From a virus: 47,549 nucleotides of DNA. Shown here one piece after another: positions 1-7,731 of this stretch. Location: positions 1-47,549 of IMG/VR virus record IMGVR_UViG_3300025153_000204. One strand, given 5' to 3'. The number at the start of each line of letters is the position of its first letter. Position 1 is the stretch's first letter. The notes beneath the pieces were generated by a model, which saw only the letters and a program-made list of their open reading frames with translations, did no database searches and was not told where the DNA came from. A program made the position numbers and the translations under genes.

Positions 1-27
1 GAAATGGATAATCCGGTAAAGGCCGGC

Positions 28-51
28 ATAAGGGGTTCAATGCCCCTTTAT
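28..51 (+). terminator. Hairpin near window start, possible terminator
   Basis: An inverted repeat pairs ATAAGGGG with CCCCTTTAT around a 7-base loop. It could end a gene lying to the left of the window. The downstream T-run is short, so termination is an inference. Confidence 0.35.
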
Positions 52-110
52 CTACAACCCTAATCGGCACGGGGATAATACGTCCGAAAACAATCAAATA
101 TCTATTTATT

Positions 111-269
111 ATGGATCGCAAAAGAATCAAAAAACAGCCGCTGTTGGTGTACAGCGTGAAAGTGAATGACACTGAAGGTCGATGCCAGCAGCAAACCAAT
201 GTGTCTCAATCGCAGAAGATACGGGAAAAGCTAGAGGCAATGTTCGTACCAAGACTGGCAATTGCTTAA
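111..269 (+). CDS. Small hypothetical protein (52 aa)
   Basis: An open frame runs from ATG at 111, just after an A/T-rich leader (TATTTATT), to TAA at 267-269. The product would be basic at its N-terminus (MDRKRIKKQP) with a Gln/Asn-rich centre and a charged C-terminal half. A frame on the opposite strand also covers this stretch, but the leader and the tightly packed + strand genes that follow favour this reading. I recognise no family. It could be a small phage or plasmid accessory protein, or spurious. Confidence 0.35.
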   Translation: MDRKRIKKQPLLVYSVKVNDTEGRCQQQTNVSQSQKIREKLEAMFVPRLAIA

Positions 270-280
270 CTGAAACTGCA

Positions 281-481
281 ATGCCCTGTAATGAATTTCT
301 GAAACGCAATGCGGGCAATCGCATAGCCGGAATAAAAAAGAAATACGGGAAACGATTTATCCATCCTTTTTATGGGATATCGTTCAGCTCAAGCAACTAC
401 CAAAAGTTGCCCAATGGCTATTATGCCATATACGACAATCCTGACCAATTGGGGTTTACAATTGGAAAACCAATACAATAA
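281..481 (+). CDS. Small hypothetical protein (66 aa)
   Basis: The frame is open from further upstream, but ATG at 281 is the best start because it lies just after the stop of the preceding small gene at 269. The product is basic at first (FLKRNAGNR, IKKKYGKRF), then aromatic and Tyr-rich, ending NPDQLGFTIGKPIQ. No family is recognised. It sits at the head of a run of co-oriented small genes, typical of phage or plasmid accessory clusters. Confidence 0.4.
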   Translation: MPCNEFLKRNAGNRIAGIKKKYGKRFIHPFYGISFSSSNYQKLPNGYYAIYDNPDQLGFTIGKPIQ

Positions 482-488
482 TTACCAA

Positions 489-815
489 ATGACAGACACA
501 CGGGAAAAACTCCGGCAATACCTTGCTGACGAAGATCTGATTTCAGACACAAAGGTTGAGTTAATATACTCTCTGCTATCAATGAGTGGAATGCCGTCTA
601 AAACGGACATCCTAAAACTCGCAGGATACGACGTTTCAAAAACCTACGACACGGCTTATCCAAGTCCTTATGCCGAAAGAATCCGGGAACTATACCCCGA
701 TTTCAACAATGGGTGTCACATTTATGACTATTCTGAAAATCATTTCGGGCAAATGGTGAACATCAACAATCTGTTTGCCAAACACGTACTGAAAACCCTA
801 TCAATCCACTATTAA
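489..815 (+). CDS. Hypothetical protein (108 aa)
   Basis: The frame is open from 372, but the internal ATG at 489 is preferred: it follows the previous gene by 7 bases and begins with a normal charged N-terminus (MTDTREKLRQYL). The product has an N-terminal helix, a short segment resembling a helix-turn-helix (SGMPSKTDILKLAGYDVSK), then a Tyr/Pro-rich centre. DNA binding is only an inference from that segment. It is followed by the repeated leader hairpin of the ATPase gene. Confidence 0.6.
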   Translation: MTDTREKLRQYLADEDLISDTKVELIYSLLSMSGMPSKTDILKLAGYDVSKTYDTAYPSPYAERIRELYPDFNNGCHIYDYSENHFGQMVNINNLFAKHVLKTLSIHY

Positions 816-826
816 TCATTTAATCA

Positions 827-855
827 ATCCCGACGCCATCCGGAAAATGATGGCC
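827..855 (+). promoter_or_regulatory. Repeated leader hairpin, copy 1 (before MoxR-type ATPase)
   Basis: The sequence CCCGACGCCATCCGG, followed by a matching GATGGC arm, forms a 6-bp hairpin 9 bases before the start codon at 864. The same block recurs before the start codon at 4123. The position suggests a 5' regulatory element or protein-binding leader. Its role is unknown. Confidence 0.5.
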
Positions 856-863
856 AAAGAGTT

Positions 864-2027
864 ATGAGTCTAAAATCCAAGATCATTGCCGCTAAGGAAA
901 GTGGCGTTACCCCCATCACCTACAAACAAGGTGGCCTGATGTTTCAATTAACAAAGTTGAAATGGTGGCAGCCAGAGACAATGCCACCTCCGACGGTAGC
1001 TCAGGCATCTTTATTAATTGAAGCCTGTCTCAATTTTATCAAAACAGGCGAAGGCGGCAATGAGCTGATTGAAGGGATCCAGATATGGTTTCCTGACTTC
1101 GAAAACCTCTCGGATATCCGAATCCGGTATGCACCGAAAGGCAAAAAGAAAGACGATCAAACGCCTGAACCAACGCCGGAACCGCAGCCCGAACCAACAC
1201 CGGAACCTAAGCCAAAGTCAGGTTATACAGGTGGAAGAGGAGGCAAAAAGACAAATATCCCAAAGGATCTGCCAAAGCCGGAACCTGTACCAACGCCAGA
1301 ACCGGAACCAATTCCTGAACCCAAAGCCAAACCAAAAAAAGAGACAAAACCCGTAAAAGGTACGGCTGAACTGGAAGCGCTGATCGGTGCTGGGATTAAG
1401 AATATCTGGATGGTAGGTCCTGCCGGATGCGGCAAGACAACAATCTGTATGGAAGTTGGTGATTTGGCCGGAATACCCGTTACGATTATCCCATGCGGTG
1501 CAGGAACCAGCGCCACTACCTTCCTGGGATACAAATATCCGGAAAGAGAGGGAACGCCCTTTGTTCATGCTTTCGCACAGGAAGGGATCATCGTTTTGGA
1601 TGAGTTTACGAGCCTGGAAGCGCAGGTCGCACAAATCGTGAATGGTGCACTGGCCAATGACGAACTAACCAGCACAATCGGGACATTTCGCAGACATGAA
1701 AAGTGTGTCATTATCGCAACATCCAATACATTCGGCAATGGCGCTGATCGTATGTATGTAAGCAATAATCAACTCGATGCTTCTACCATTGACAGGTTTG
1801 CCGGTGGCATTGTTGAGATTGACTATTCGAAAGAGTACGAAAGGCAATACGATAATGAGGTGGTTCAATACGTGTGGAAGATGCGTGATGCCATAAAGGC
1901 GAATGGCCTTCGAAAAGTAGCCAGTACACGGTCAATCATTTCAGGATGCAAATTAAAATCAGGTGGACTAAACTGGAAATCAGCACTTATACAAAACTGG
2001 ACAAAGGATGAGAAAGCACTATTATAA
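864..2027 (+). CDS. MoxR-type AAA+ ATPase with Pro-Glu linker
   Basis: Residues 1-95 form a small N-terminal domain of unknown fold. Residues 100-165 are a low-complexity linker rich in PEP and PEPKP repeats, with a Gly-rich patch near 119-127. The AAA+ core follows: Walker A GPAGCGKTT (185-193), Walker B IIVLDE (242-247), sensor 1 ATSN (285-288) and a candidate arginine finger in STIDRF (about 311). This is the pattern of MoxR/CbbQ-like ATPases, which usually remodel complexes together with a VWA-domain partner. The next gene overlaps this one by 20 bases and looks like such a partner. I infer a phage- or plasmid-borne MoxR-VWA pair; its substrate is unknown. A repeated leader hairpin precedes the start. 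Confidence 0.8.
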   Translation: MSLKSKIIAAKESGVTPITYKQGGLMFQLTKLKWWQPETMPPPTVAQASLLIEACLNFIKTGEGGNELIEGIQIWFPDFENLSDIRIRYAPKGKKKDDQTPEPTPEPQPEPTPEPKPKSGYTGGRGGKKTNIPKDLPKPEPVPTPEPEPIPEPKAKPKKETKPVKGTAELEALIGAGIKNIWMVGPAGCGKTTICMEVGDLAGIPVTIIPCGAGTSATTFLGYKYPEREGTPFVHAFAQEGIIVLDEFTSLEAQVAQIVNGALANDELTSTIGTFRRHEKCVIIATSNTFGNGADRMYVSNNQLDASTIDRFAGGIVEIDYSKEYERQYDNEVVQYVWKMRDAIKANGLRKVASTRSIISGCKLKSGGLNWKSALIQNWTKDEKALL

Positions 2028-2754
2028 TTCGCTCGGTGAATTCTATGCCGACATCAGCAATTCACTGAACAATCCGATCTACAAGGATACCGAAGATAAA
2101 GACAAACCCGAGTTCAGGGGTTTGTCTTTGGATGAGATTAAGAAAAGTAAATACAGCTATCCGGTAGGCGTCGAAAAGCTATCCCATTTCAAGGATTTCA
2201 CGGTAGAAAAGGATATCACCGTTAAATACTATAATCAATTTGATGGATACGATATCGACATTGACAGAATGATGGATGGCCTCGATTTTCTGGTCGATAC
2301 CCACAAAAAACGATTACTACCCAAAACAGCCGACGTTTACATTAATATCGGTGAAGGCGGCAATGTTGACTACGAAATGCTGCTGTGCAAAACCTATGCA
2401 GCCATTACGGTAATCGACAAACTTGAAACACTTGGAGTCCGGTGTGCGGTATATGCCTGTGCAGCATACGATACAAAAACGTATCGCGACAAATTAAATG
2501 AGAATGGATATCTTGAGATCTGTGTAAAGAAACATGCCGACACGCTCAACCTGGGTGCACTCTGTACGGCCATATCTCCGTGGATTCTTCGCTACTGGAT
2601 ATTCATGTTTATTATCGGGAAATATCCCGGCATCGTGGATGGTATCGCCTATTCCATGAAAATGCCCTCCGATATTACCGGAATCATTATCGAAACCACC
2701 AAATGCCTTACCAAAGAATCATCAAATCAATTTATTGACTCAATTAAACTATAA
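2008..2754 (+). CDS. VWA-like partner of the MoxR-type ATPase
   Basis: The 248-residue product starts inside the last codons of the ATPase gene, so translation is probably coupled. The central segment DVYINIGEGGN (about residue 110) sits where a VWA domain carries its metal-binding DxSxS. Alternating beta and helix segments follow, and the C-terminal part ADTLNLGALCTAISPWILR resembles the conserved end of phage VWA-like proteins (DUF7192-type, from memory). The metal site is degenerate, with N and G where the serines would be, so it may not bind metal in the usual way. Role inferred: client-recruiting partner of the ATPase. Confidence 0.6.
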   Translation: MRKHYYNSLGEFYADISNSLNNPIYKDTEDKDKPEFRGLSLDEIKKSKYSYPVGVEKLSHFKDFTVEKDITVKYYNQFDGYDIDIDRMMDGLDFLVDTHKKRLLPKTADVYINIGEGGNVDYEMLLCKTYAAITVIDKLETLGVRCAVYACAAYDTKTYRDKLNENGYLEICVKKHADTLNLGALCTAISPWILRYWIFMFIIGKYPGIVDGIAYSMKMPSDITGIIIETTKCLTKESSNQFIDSIKL

Positions 2755-2757
2755 ATC

Positions 2758-3186
2758 ATGGAAGAACAAGAATGGCCCATCATCAGCATTTACTCCCGAA
2801 AGGAAGCCGTAGCCGACGGCGTTCAGGTTTTAGCCGATCCAAAAATCACGAAAGAGGCCGGATTTAAGTTTCCCGTTTACATGACACAAAGCGTCTGGAG
2901 TAAGTATGTCGAAGTGCCCAAAGAATTCGAAGGCATTCAGGATCTTGAAGGCCGGTTATGGGATATCCTCACGATGCTCCGTTACTCCGCGAGCCGGTGT
3001 GATTCGAATATCGTGGAATTCAAGGTTAGTGTTACGCTGCCGGATAAAGGTGACTGGACGAAATACGAAAAAATATGTGGCGAAAGTCGTACACAGCGGC
3101 TGGTCATGCTATCAAGTGAAATCGGACCAAACGAATACGATGATCCGTCACCGGTAATAACAATTTCATTACCCAACGAAGATTAA
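2758..3186 (+). CDS. DUF6573-like protein
   Basis: The 142-residue product starts 3 bases after the previous stop. Its N-terminal region (IISIYSRKEAVADGVQV, then EAGFKFPVYMTQSVW) matches my recollection of the DUF6573 family, common on plasmids and phages: a 'YSRxxAxxDGV' opening followed by 'AGFxxPVxxTxxVW'. The function of the family is not established to my knowledge. Acidic, no signal peptide, no membrane segment. A hairpin terminator-like repeat follows the stop. Confidence 0.65.
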   Translation: MEEQEWPIISIYSRKEAVADGVQVLADPKITKEAGFKFPVYMTQSVWSKYVEVPKEFEGIQDLEGRLWDILTMLRYSASRCDSNIVEFKVSVTLPDKGDWTKYEKICGESRTQRLVMLSSEIGPNEYDDPSPVITISLPNED

Positions 3187-3193
3187 TGCTGAC

Positions 3194-3220
3194 AGGGCAG
3201 TCCTTTGTGACTGTCCCTTT
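3194..3220 (+). terminator. CTGTGT-family hairpin, copy 1
   Basis: GGGCAGTC pairs with GACTGTCC (one G-U pair) around the loop CTTTGT, followed by CTTTTC. It lies directly after the DUF6573-like gene and is the first of four related hairpins in the + strand module. Confidence 0.6.
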
Positions 3221-3256
3221 TCATGTTCATAAACAATCAAACAATCAATAAGAATA

Positions 3257-3481
3257 ATGGCAAAACTAAAGGGGTTAACCCAGTTATCCAGTGCGCTTGA
3301 CAAGTTAAAAACAGTGTCAGAGCAGACCCGCGAAAATCTCGATGAAAAGCGCGGGTGGTGGGAAGAGAAAACAGAAAAATGGCAGGAGAGCGACACCGGT
3401 CAGGAGTGGGACGAACACTTGGCAGATGTCGAAAACATCCTGGATGAGATCGACGCACTGGAAATGCCGGAAAGCGAATAA
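3257..3481 (+). CDS. Small acidic helical protein (74 aa)
   Basis: The product is almost all predicted helix and strongly charged: KRGWWEEKTEKWQES, then a DVENILDEIDALEMPESE tail. Trp residues lie in an i,i+1 and i+7 pattern within the middle helix. No signal peptide and no membrane segment. I do not recognise a named family, although short Trp-Glu-Lys-rich proteins of this kind are frequent on Bacteroidota phages and plasmids. The gene is flanked on both sides by hairpins of the CTGTGT family, so it is probably a self-contained transcription unit or cassette. Confidence 0.6.
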   Translation: MAKLKGLTQLSSALDKLKTVSEQTRENLDEKRGWWEEKTEKWQESDTGQEWDEHLADVENILDEIDALEMPESE

Positions 3482-3489
3482 TCATGCAG

Positions 3490-3511
3490 GGGCAGTCCTG
3501 TGTGACTGCCC
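3490..3511 (+). terminator. CTGTGT-family hairpin, copy 2
   Basis: A perfect 8-bp stem GGGCAGTC / GACTGCCC encloses the loop CTGTGT, 8 bases after a stop codon. The following bases TCTATTT give a weak T-tract. Same stem and loop as the copies near 3200, 7685 and 11170. Confidence 0.6.
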
Positions 3512-3541
3512 TCTATTTCAATATCTTAATAACTAAATAAA

Positions 3542-3850
3542 ATGATCAGAAAAAACGGAACCGTTAAAGTATCCCGGATATTCAAAGTCCGGGCATTCAT
3601 CACCCAACGAACCAAAAAAGGCTGGAACCAAACCTATTACATGGAGACAGTTATTATTGCCAATCCCGAACATGCATACCAGGTTTATATGCTCGAACTG
3701 AATAAGATAAAACCCGACCTGTTTTATAACAGCGACACCAAAAAAGCAGATTGTTCGCTTTTCGTACCGCACATTCAGAATGACGGCTCTTTGGCTTACT
3801 GGCCTGAAAACGGCAAATACATACAACGATTTAAACATAACATAGAATAG
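3542..3850 (+). CDS. Hypothetical protein (102 aa)
   Basis: A basic N-terminal half with beta character (KNGTVKVSRIFKVRAFI) is followed by ITQRTKKGWNQTYYMETVIIANPEHAYQ and a C-terminal segment ending GKYIQRFKHNIE (both given only as pieces of the product). It has no membrane segment or signal peptide. No family recognised. The stop is 2 bases before the next start, so the two are co-transcribed. The small basic beta-rich character would fit a nucleic-acid-binding accessory protein, which is speculative. Confidence 0.55.
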   Translation: MIRKNGTVKVSRIFKVRAFITQRTKKGWNQTYYMETVIIANPEHAYQVYMLELNKIKPDLFYNSDTKKADCSLFVPHIQNDGSLAYWPENGKYIQRFKHNIE

Positions 3851-3852
3851 CC

Positions 3853-4077
3853 ATGCCAAACGCCAGTCAATCCGCCATGCGGGAAATAGGGAAAGCGATC
3901 AGGGCAATTGATAGTTTTTCCTTTATGAATTTCGATGCAGTGGGCACAATTGAAAATGTTGAGAGAATAAACATTGCCCGCAAAAACCTGATCAATACGC
4001 TTTTCTCATGTGGTTATGAATTAGAGGAGTTTACATCGCGGGTAAGAAAATCAAAACACAAGAGAGCATTAATTTAA
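3853..4077 (+). CDS. Hypothetical protein (74 aa)
   Basis: The 74-residue product is helical and ends in a strongly basic tail (SRVRKSKHKRALI). It begins MPNASQSAMREIGKAIRAID. It follows the previous gene by 2 bases and is followed by the second copy of the repeated leader hairpin. No family recognised. Confidence 0.5.
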   Translation: MPNASQSAMREIGKAIRAIDSFSFMNFDAVGTIENVERINIARKNLINTLFSCGYELEEFTSRVRKSKHKRALI

Positions 4078-4086
4078 AATTTTACT

Positions 4087-4114
4087 ATCCCGACGCCATC
4101 CGGACAAAGATGGT
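4087..4114 (+). promoter_or_regulatory. Repeated leader hairpin, copy 2 (before methyltransferase 1)
   Basis: ATCCCGACGCCATCCGGA is identical to the block at 827-844, followed by the arm GATGGT that pairs with GCCATC. It ends 9 bases before the ATG at 4123. The loop differs (ACAAA against AAAAT) while the arms are kept, which argues for a structured element. Confidence 0.5.
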
Positions 4115-4122
4115 CATTCATT

Positions 4123-5787
4123 ATGGACAAACAAGAAATACTTCAGTCATGTACGGTCGAAGGTCTAATTGTCAAACTTCCTGACGAACAGTTTGATCGT
4201 AAAGTTTATCAGGAAGTCGCAAAAGCGCTCGAACTTATCGGGGGTAAATGGAAAGGTGGTAAAATCGCAGGCTTCGTATTCAACGAAGATCCCACCGGCC
4301 TGCTCGCTCAAATCGCAGGAGGCGAAAGTCGTAACCTGAACAAAGAATACCAATTCTATGCTACACCGCCAGCGATTGCCGATTGGCTGGTGGAATTGGC
4401 CGGTATTAAACCCGGCCACAAAATCCTTGAACCATCAGCCGGTCAGGGTGCCATTATCAATGCGATTAATCGGGTATTGCCCGAACAAATGGTTTACTGG
4501 TGTGAGTTAATGCCATTGAATCAAACCTTTCTTAAAAAAATATCGCACACTTGTTACGTTGAAGATGACTTCATTAATTCGTGCGGTTTAAGTGATTTCG
4601 ACCGCATCATTGCGAATCCGCCATTTTCGAAAAATCAGGATATCGACCATATTCGCAAGATGTATGATTGTCTTAAACCCGGAGGTCGTTTAGTATCCAT
4701 TGCCTCAAACCATTGGAATACATGCAACAACAGAAAAGAACATGATTTCCAAATGTGGCTGAAAGAAGTCAATGCCAGTGTCTGCTCTGAAACTATTAAA
4801 CCAGGTGACTTCCGCGAATCCGGCACAATGATCGGAATGAATATCATTACAATAAACAAACCTGCCGAATTGCCAAAGCCCAATCGTGCAATAACACGGA
4901 GCATCAATAGCGCAACTGTTAATCATTTATCTTTCAAGGATCGTATGATTGCCGATATCAACACGATCATATCAGAAGCAACCAAAAAACCATTCAAATC
5001 AGGCGATAGAAAGGTTACAATCTCTCAGTTTCTTGAAGAAGTGGGTGCAAAAACACCAAAACAAATAGCTGAAAAAACTGCTGACTTTATTCGGTATGCA
5101 GGAACGCAAAAAACCAGCGTTAATAGTACGGGTTGCATAGAATTCAGGGACTCTCTCACGAATGCCTCTTATAAAGTTCCCGACGCTGCCAGTTTACCGG
5201 GGTTTTTATTAAGTCTTAAACGACAATGGGGTGATGGAGTATCCCACGATCCCAGCACCGGAATTCCTGACAACTACGGACGGGACTTCCGACATAAATT
5301 ACAAGACAACGTTTTGGCAAAACGTCGTCTTGTACAGTCGAAACCCGATGATGCACGTATGAAAAAAGATCGTGAGGAGTTTATTACACGGCTTATTTTA
5401 TGCCAGGACACAAACGATATCTATTATCAATGCCGAAACTTCATTCTTGGATCGTTGGCTCCAAAAGCCGAACCAATACCAGATGCGGCACCCGCAAAGG
5501 TGAAAGCATTACCGACACCGGCACCGATCCCAATTCCGGCAAAAGTGAAAGAGCCGGAGCCAAAGCGACCTGCACCGGTAAAGCAGCAAATCATTGTTGA
5601 ATTTGTCGTTGTTGAGTATTCCGAACGATCCGTTGCACTCTTTGGCAACACCAAAACCATTAAGGATAAATTAATGGAGCTGCACGGCGTATTCAACCGG
5701 CACCTCAAATACAACGATCAACCGGCATCCGGATGGGTATTCTCCAAAAAACGCGAAGCCGCAATCCGGCAATTAATCGCATCGTAA
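4123..5787 (+). CDS. N6-adenine-type DNA methyltransferase with C-terminal accessory domain
   Basis: The product has 554 residues. Residues 1-75 resemble a small N-terminal domain ending at FYATPPAIADWLV, the usual lead-in to gamma-class amino-methyltransferases. Motif I is ILEPSAGQGA (101-110) and catalytic motif IV is NPPF (165-168), so S-adenosylmethionine-dependent amino methylation of DNA is likely. After about residue 340 comes a region of unknown role, then a Pro/Ala/Lys linker (about 450-490), and last a 65-residue C-terminal module (VALFGNTKTIKDKL... GWVFSKKREA) seen repeatedly in Bacteroidota mobile-element proteins. No restriction nuclease is adjacent. I infer an orphan methylase that protects or marks element DNA. 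Target sequence unknown. Confidence 0.75.
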   Translation: MDKQEILQSCTVEGLIVKLPDEQFDRKVYQEVAKALELIGGKWKGGKIAGFVFNEDPTGLLAQIAGGESRNLNKEYQFYATPPAIADWLVELAGIKPGHKILEPSAGQGAIINAINRVLPEQMVYWCELMPLNQTFLKKISHTCYVEDDFINSCGLSDFDRIIANPPFSKNQDIDHIRKMYDCLKPGGRLVSIASNHWNTCNNRKEHDFQMWLKEVNASVCSETIKPGDFRESGTMIGMNIITINKPAELPKPNRAITRSINSATVNHLSFKDRMIADINTIISEATKKPFKSGDRKVTISQFLEEVGAKTPKQIAEKTADFIRYAGTQKTSVNSTGCIEFRDSLTNASYKVPDAASLPGFLLSLKRQWGDGVSHDPSTGIPDNYGRDFRHKLQDNVLAKRRLVQSKPDDARMKKDREEFITRLILCQDTNDIYYQCRNFILGSLAPKAEPIPDAAPAKVKALPTPAPIPIPAKVKEPEPKRPAPVKQQIIVEFVVVEYSERSVALFGNTKTIKDKLMELHGVFNRHLKYNDQPASGWVFSKKREAAIRQLIAS

Positions 5788-5797
5788 TTTCTTCTTG

Positions 5798-5831
5798 CCC
5801 TTCGAGTGGTTGCAAACCCTAGAAGGGGCTT
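5798..5831 (+). terminator. Nested hairpin after methyltransferase 1
   Basis: CCCTTC pairs with GAAGGG, and inside it GGTT pairs with AACC around GCA; GGCTTTAA follows. It lies 10 bases after the stop at 5787, so a terminator or mRNA-end structure is likely. Confidence 0.4.
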
Positions 5832-5873
5832 TAACTTCAATACAATCAATCAAATTATTAAAAACAAATTATC

Positions 5874-6362
5874 ATGCACATAGATGTAAAAGTATCAGTC
5901 TGGAAACGTATCAAATTACCCGAAAGCGCAACCAAAGAAGAAATTATCAAAGTGCTCGAATTTGGCGAATTAGGTATTGACGACCTTTTCGAAACTTATG
6001 CCGATCTTGATTATAACGAAGTCGAAAACAGCGAAGAGACACTTACGCCGGAAGATAATGGTGGTCAGGAAACTATTGAACTCTATTGCATCGACGAAAA
6101 AGGCGATGGTCCTATCTGGACCAATAAGCCTACCGAATCCGAACCCGAATCCACCTATGTCCTATTTGGTGCCGAAGCGGTAAATTCCTATGATGAAGGC
6201 GGTGTCGATGGGCTGAGTCAGGATATTGAAGCTAACGAAGTTTGCACTTATGAACTTACTGTATTTCCAGCCAATACAAGCGTAGCCGAAATTCTTTGTG
6301 CCGGAGACGGTTGGGAAAAATATGCAATTATTACTAAAGACGAATACGATCAACTCAATTAA
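5874..6362 (+). CDS. Hypothetical acidic protein (162 aa)
   Basis: A very acidic product. It starts MHIDVKVSVWKRIKLPESAT, followed by a helix of the 'KEEIIKVLEFGELGIDDLF' type and a variable acidic stretch. The C-terminal half (about 85-162) has alternating strands and ends in a helix. Low cysteine, no signal, no membrane segment. No family recognised; the charge profile resembles phage-encoded DNA-mimic proteins, but that is only a resemblance of composition. The next gene starts 2 bases after the stop and also opens with a short beta strand, so the two are probably co-translated. Confidence 0.6.
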   Translation: MHIDVKVSVWKRIKLPESATKEEIIKVLEFGELGIDDLFETYADLDYNEVENSEETLTPEDNGGQETIELYCIDEKGDGPIWTNKPTESEPESTYVLFGAEAVNSYDEGGVDGLSQDIEANEVCTYELTVFPANTSVAEILCAGDGWEKYAIITKDEYDQLN

Positions 6363-6364
6363 CT

Positions 6365-6568
6365 ATGAAAGCAATTTTAATCACAATTCAAATCGCCACC
6401 CGCGTTATTGTTGCCGATGATGCATCTGAGCAGGATATAATCAATATAGCCTTGCCTCGCCTTTGCCGTAATATGGATTCTGACCCGTGGGGAGATTCCG
6501 AAATCGGCGACGATACCGAATGCCCTTACAAACCCGAATACGACGAGCTAACCAATGAAGAAAATTAA
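6365..6568 (+). CDS. Small acidic protein (67 aa)
   Basis: It starts 2 bases after the preceding stop. It opens with a strand-rich segment MKAILITIQIATRVIVADD, then a helix, and closes with an Asp/Glu/Pro-rich tail containing DTECPYKPEYDELTNEEN. The opening has the same general plan as the previous protein (beta strand, 'a(t/s)eqdIIniAl' helix). The pair may be distant paralogues, which is a weak inference. Function unknown. Confidence 0.5.
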   Translation: MKAILITIQIATRVIVADDASEQDIINIALPRLCRNMDSDPWGDSEIGDDTECPYKPEYDELTNEEN

Positions 6569-6592
6569 TTTATTATTTAAGCCCATTTAATT

Positions 6593-6865
6593 ATGAAACC
6601 TTTTATTTACAATGGAATGAGGTTAACCCCTCTCAGAAAACTGACACAATCAGAAGTCAACCAAGAGTTAAATTTGCCTTTCACTTCAATTGGAGTACGC
6701 AATTATCAAAACGTACCACACCTGAACAGACAAAAGGACATCCCTTACAACTATATTAATTTTTACGTCAAGGCCAAATTGGCCGGAGCTGAAAACATTG
6801 ATGTATTTCTATACAAAGGAATGGAAGTTGTGCCGTGTACAAACGAATTATTTAAAATTAAATAA
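6593..6865 (+). CDS. Hypothetical protein (90 aa)
   Basis: A basic, Asn- and Tyr-rich product beginning MKPFIYNGMRLTPLRKLTQS, with a central NYQNVPHLNRQKDIPYNYIN segment and a C-terminal strand pair. It has no membrane segment and no cysteine cluster. It is preceded by a leader with the A/T-rich TTTATTATTTAAGCCC block. Family not recognised. Confidence 0.5.
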   Translation: MKPFIYNGMRLTPLRKLTQSEVNQELNLPFTSIGVRNYQNVPHLNRQKDIPYNYINFYVKAKLAGAENIDVFLYKGMEVVPCTNELFKIK

Positions 6866-6878
6866 ATAGCCAAAAACA

Positions 6879-7670
6879 ATGAATCCTACAATTTATTCCA
6901 CACACGGAACAATAATTATCAATCCCGAAACCGGGGCCATTATCGCAACCGATATCGACATGTGTAACGATAATTGCATTGACAATATCGACCGCTTCGA
7001 TATTGAACAATACAAACAATTTTACAATGTAGATAAGCTCCCAGGTGCGATAGATATTCTCGACATGGGATATTGGAAAGATGGCATATACGAAGAACCC
7101 GCACATGATTGGCGTGAAGACACAATCAAACTTCGTGCAGGACTAACACCGGACGGTTGGCCCGAAGAGCCTGTTAAAAAACCTGATATCGTTCGTATCT
7201 CCGAACCAAGAGATAATTACCACAGCGCCACAGTTCATATTCCTAACGTAAACCTTCACCTGTTCGAAAAACAACGCAGGGCATTTCTCGAATATATAGC
7301 CGGTATTGATTCTTTTCAGGATGAGCGCGACGGTTTGGAAAACTTTCTAAATGCTATTGGTGATGCATTTTATGATCAAACAAACGGACACAGCTCACTC
7401 CTGCCGGAACTGAACGACGCCGATGATGTGAAACATTGGTTTGAATTTTTGATCGAAGATTTAGATATATCAATACATCCCGACAATCCTTTCGAAGATT
7501 ACATTAACAATGAAGAACCCAGCGAACCCACCTTTGATGCTGAAACAGCTGCGCTGCTCAATCAAAAAATGGAACAGGCATTTTTGATCTGCACATGCTC
7601 CGGAAGGGATATCTACGAAATTGGAATGGACATAACACGCAAAGCATTAAATCTTTCCATCGACGAATAA
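6879..7670 (+). CDS. Hypothetical protein (263 aa)
   Basis: The N-terminal 60 residues are strand-rich and acidic (GTIIINPETGAIIATDIDM). A basic linker around 90-115 carries DIVRISEPRDNYHSA. The C-terminal half is mostly helical, with FEKQRRAFLEYIAG near 130 and an acidic ending. Three cysteines, no obvious metal site, no membrane segment. I recognise no family. It is the last gene before a strong intrinsic terminator, so it closes a transcription unit of small accessory genes that begins after the first methyltransferase. Confidence 0.6.
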   Translation: MNPTIYSTHGTIIINPETGAIIATDIDMCNDNCIDNIDRFDIEQYKQFYNVDKLPGAIDILDMGYWKDGIYEEPAHDWREDTIKLRAGLTPDGWPEEPVKKPDIVRISEPRDNYHSATVHIPNVNLHLFEKQRRAFLEYIAGIDSFQDERDGLENFLNAIGDAFYDQTNGHSSLLPELNDADDVKHWFEFLIEDLDISIHPDNPFEDYINNEEPSEPTFDAETAALLNQKMEQAFLICTCSGRDIYEIGMDITRKALNLSIDE

Positions 7671-7677
7671 TAGTACG

Positions 7678-7703
7678 GGCAGTCCTGTGTGACTGCCTTT
7701 TTT
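7678..7703 (+). terminator. CTGTGT-family hairpin, copy 3 (intrinsic terminator)
   Basis: A 7-bp perfect stem GGCAGTC / GACTGCC encloses the loop CTGTGT and is followed by TTTTTT. This copy has all features of a Rho-independent terminator and lies 7 bases after the stop at 7670. Confidence 0.75.
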
Positions 7704-7731
7704 ATAATCAATCATTAATATTCAAACCAAC

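Noticed and set aside
127-324. 65-residue frame on the - strand at the left edge
   Set aside because: It runs against the direction of the whole module and has no leader; the + strand frames at 111 and 281 fit the gene packing better.
1150-1360. Direct repeats of CCGGAACC/CCTGAACC as a DNA repeat array or CRISPR
   Set aside because: They are degenerate codon repeats of the Pro-Glu linker in the MoxR-type ATPase, without spacers of regular length.
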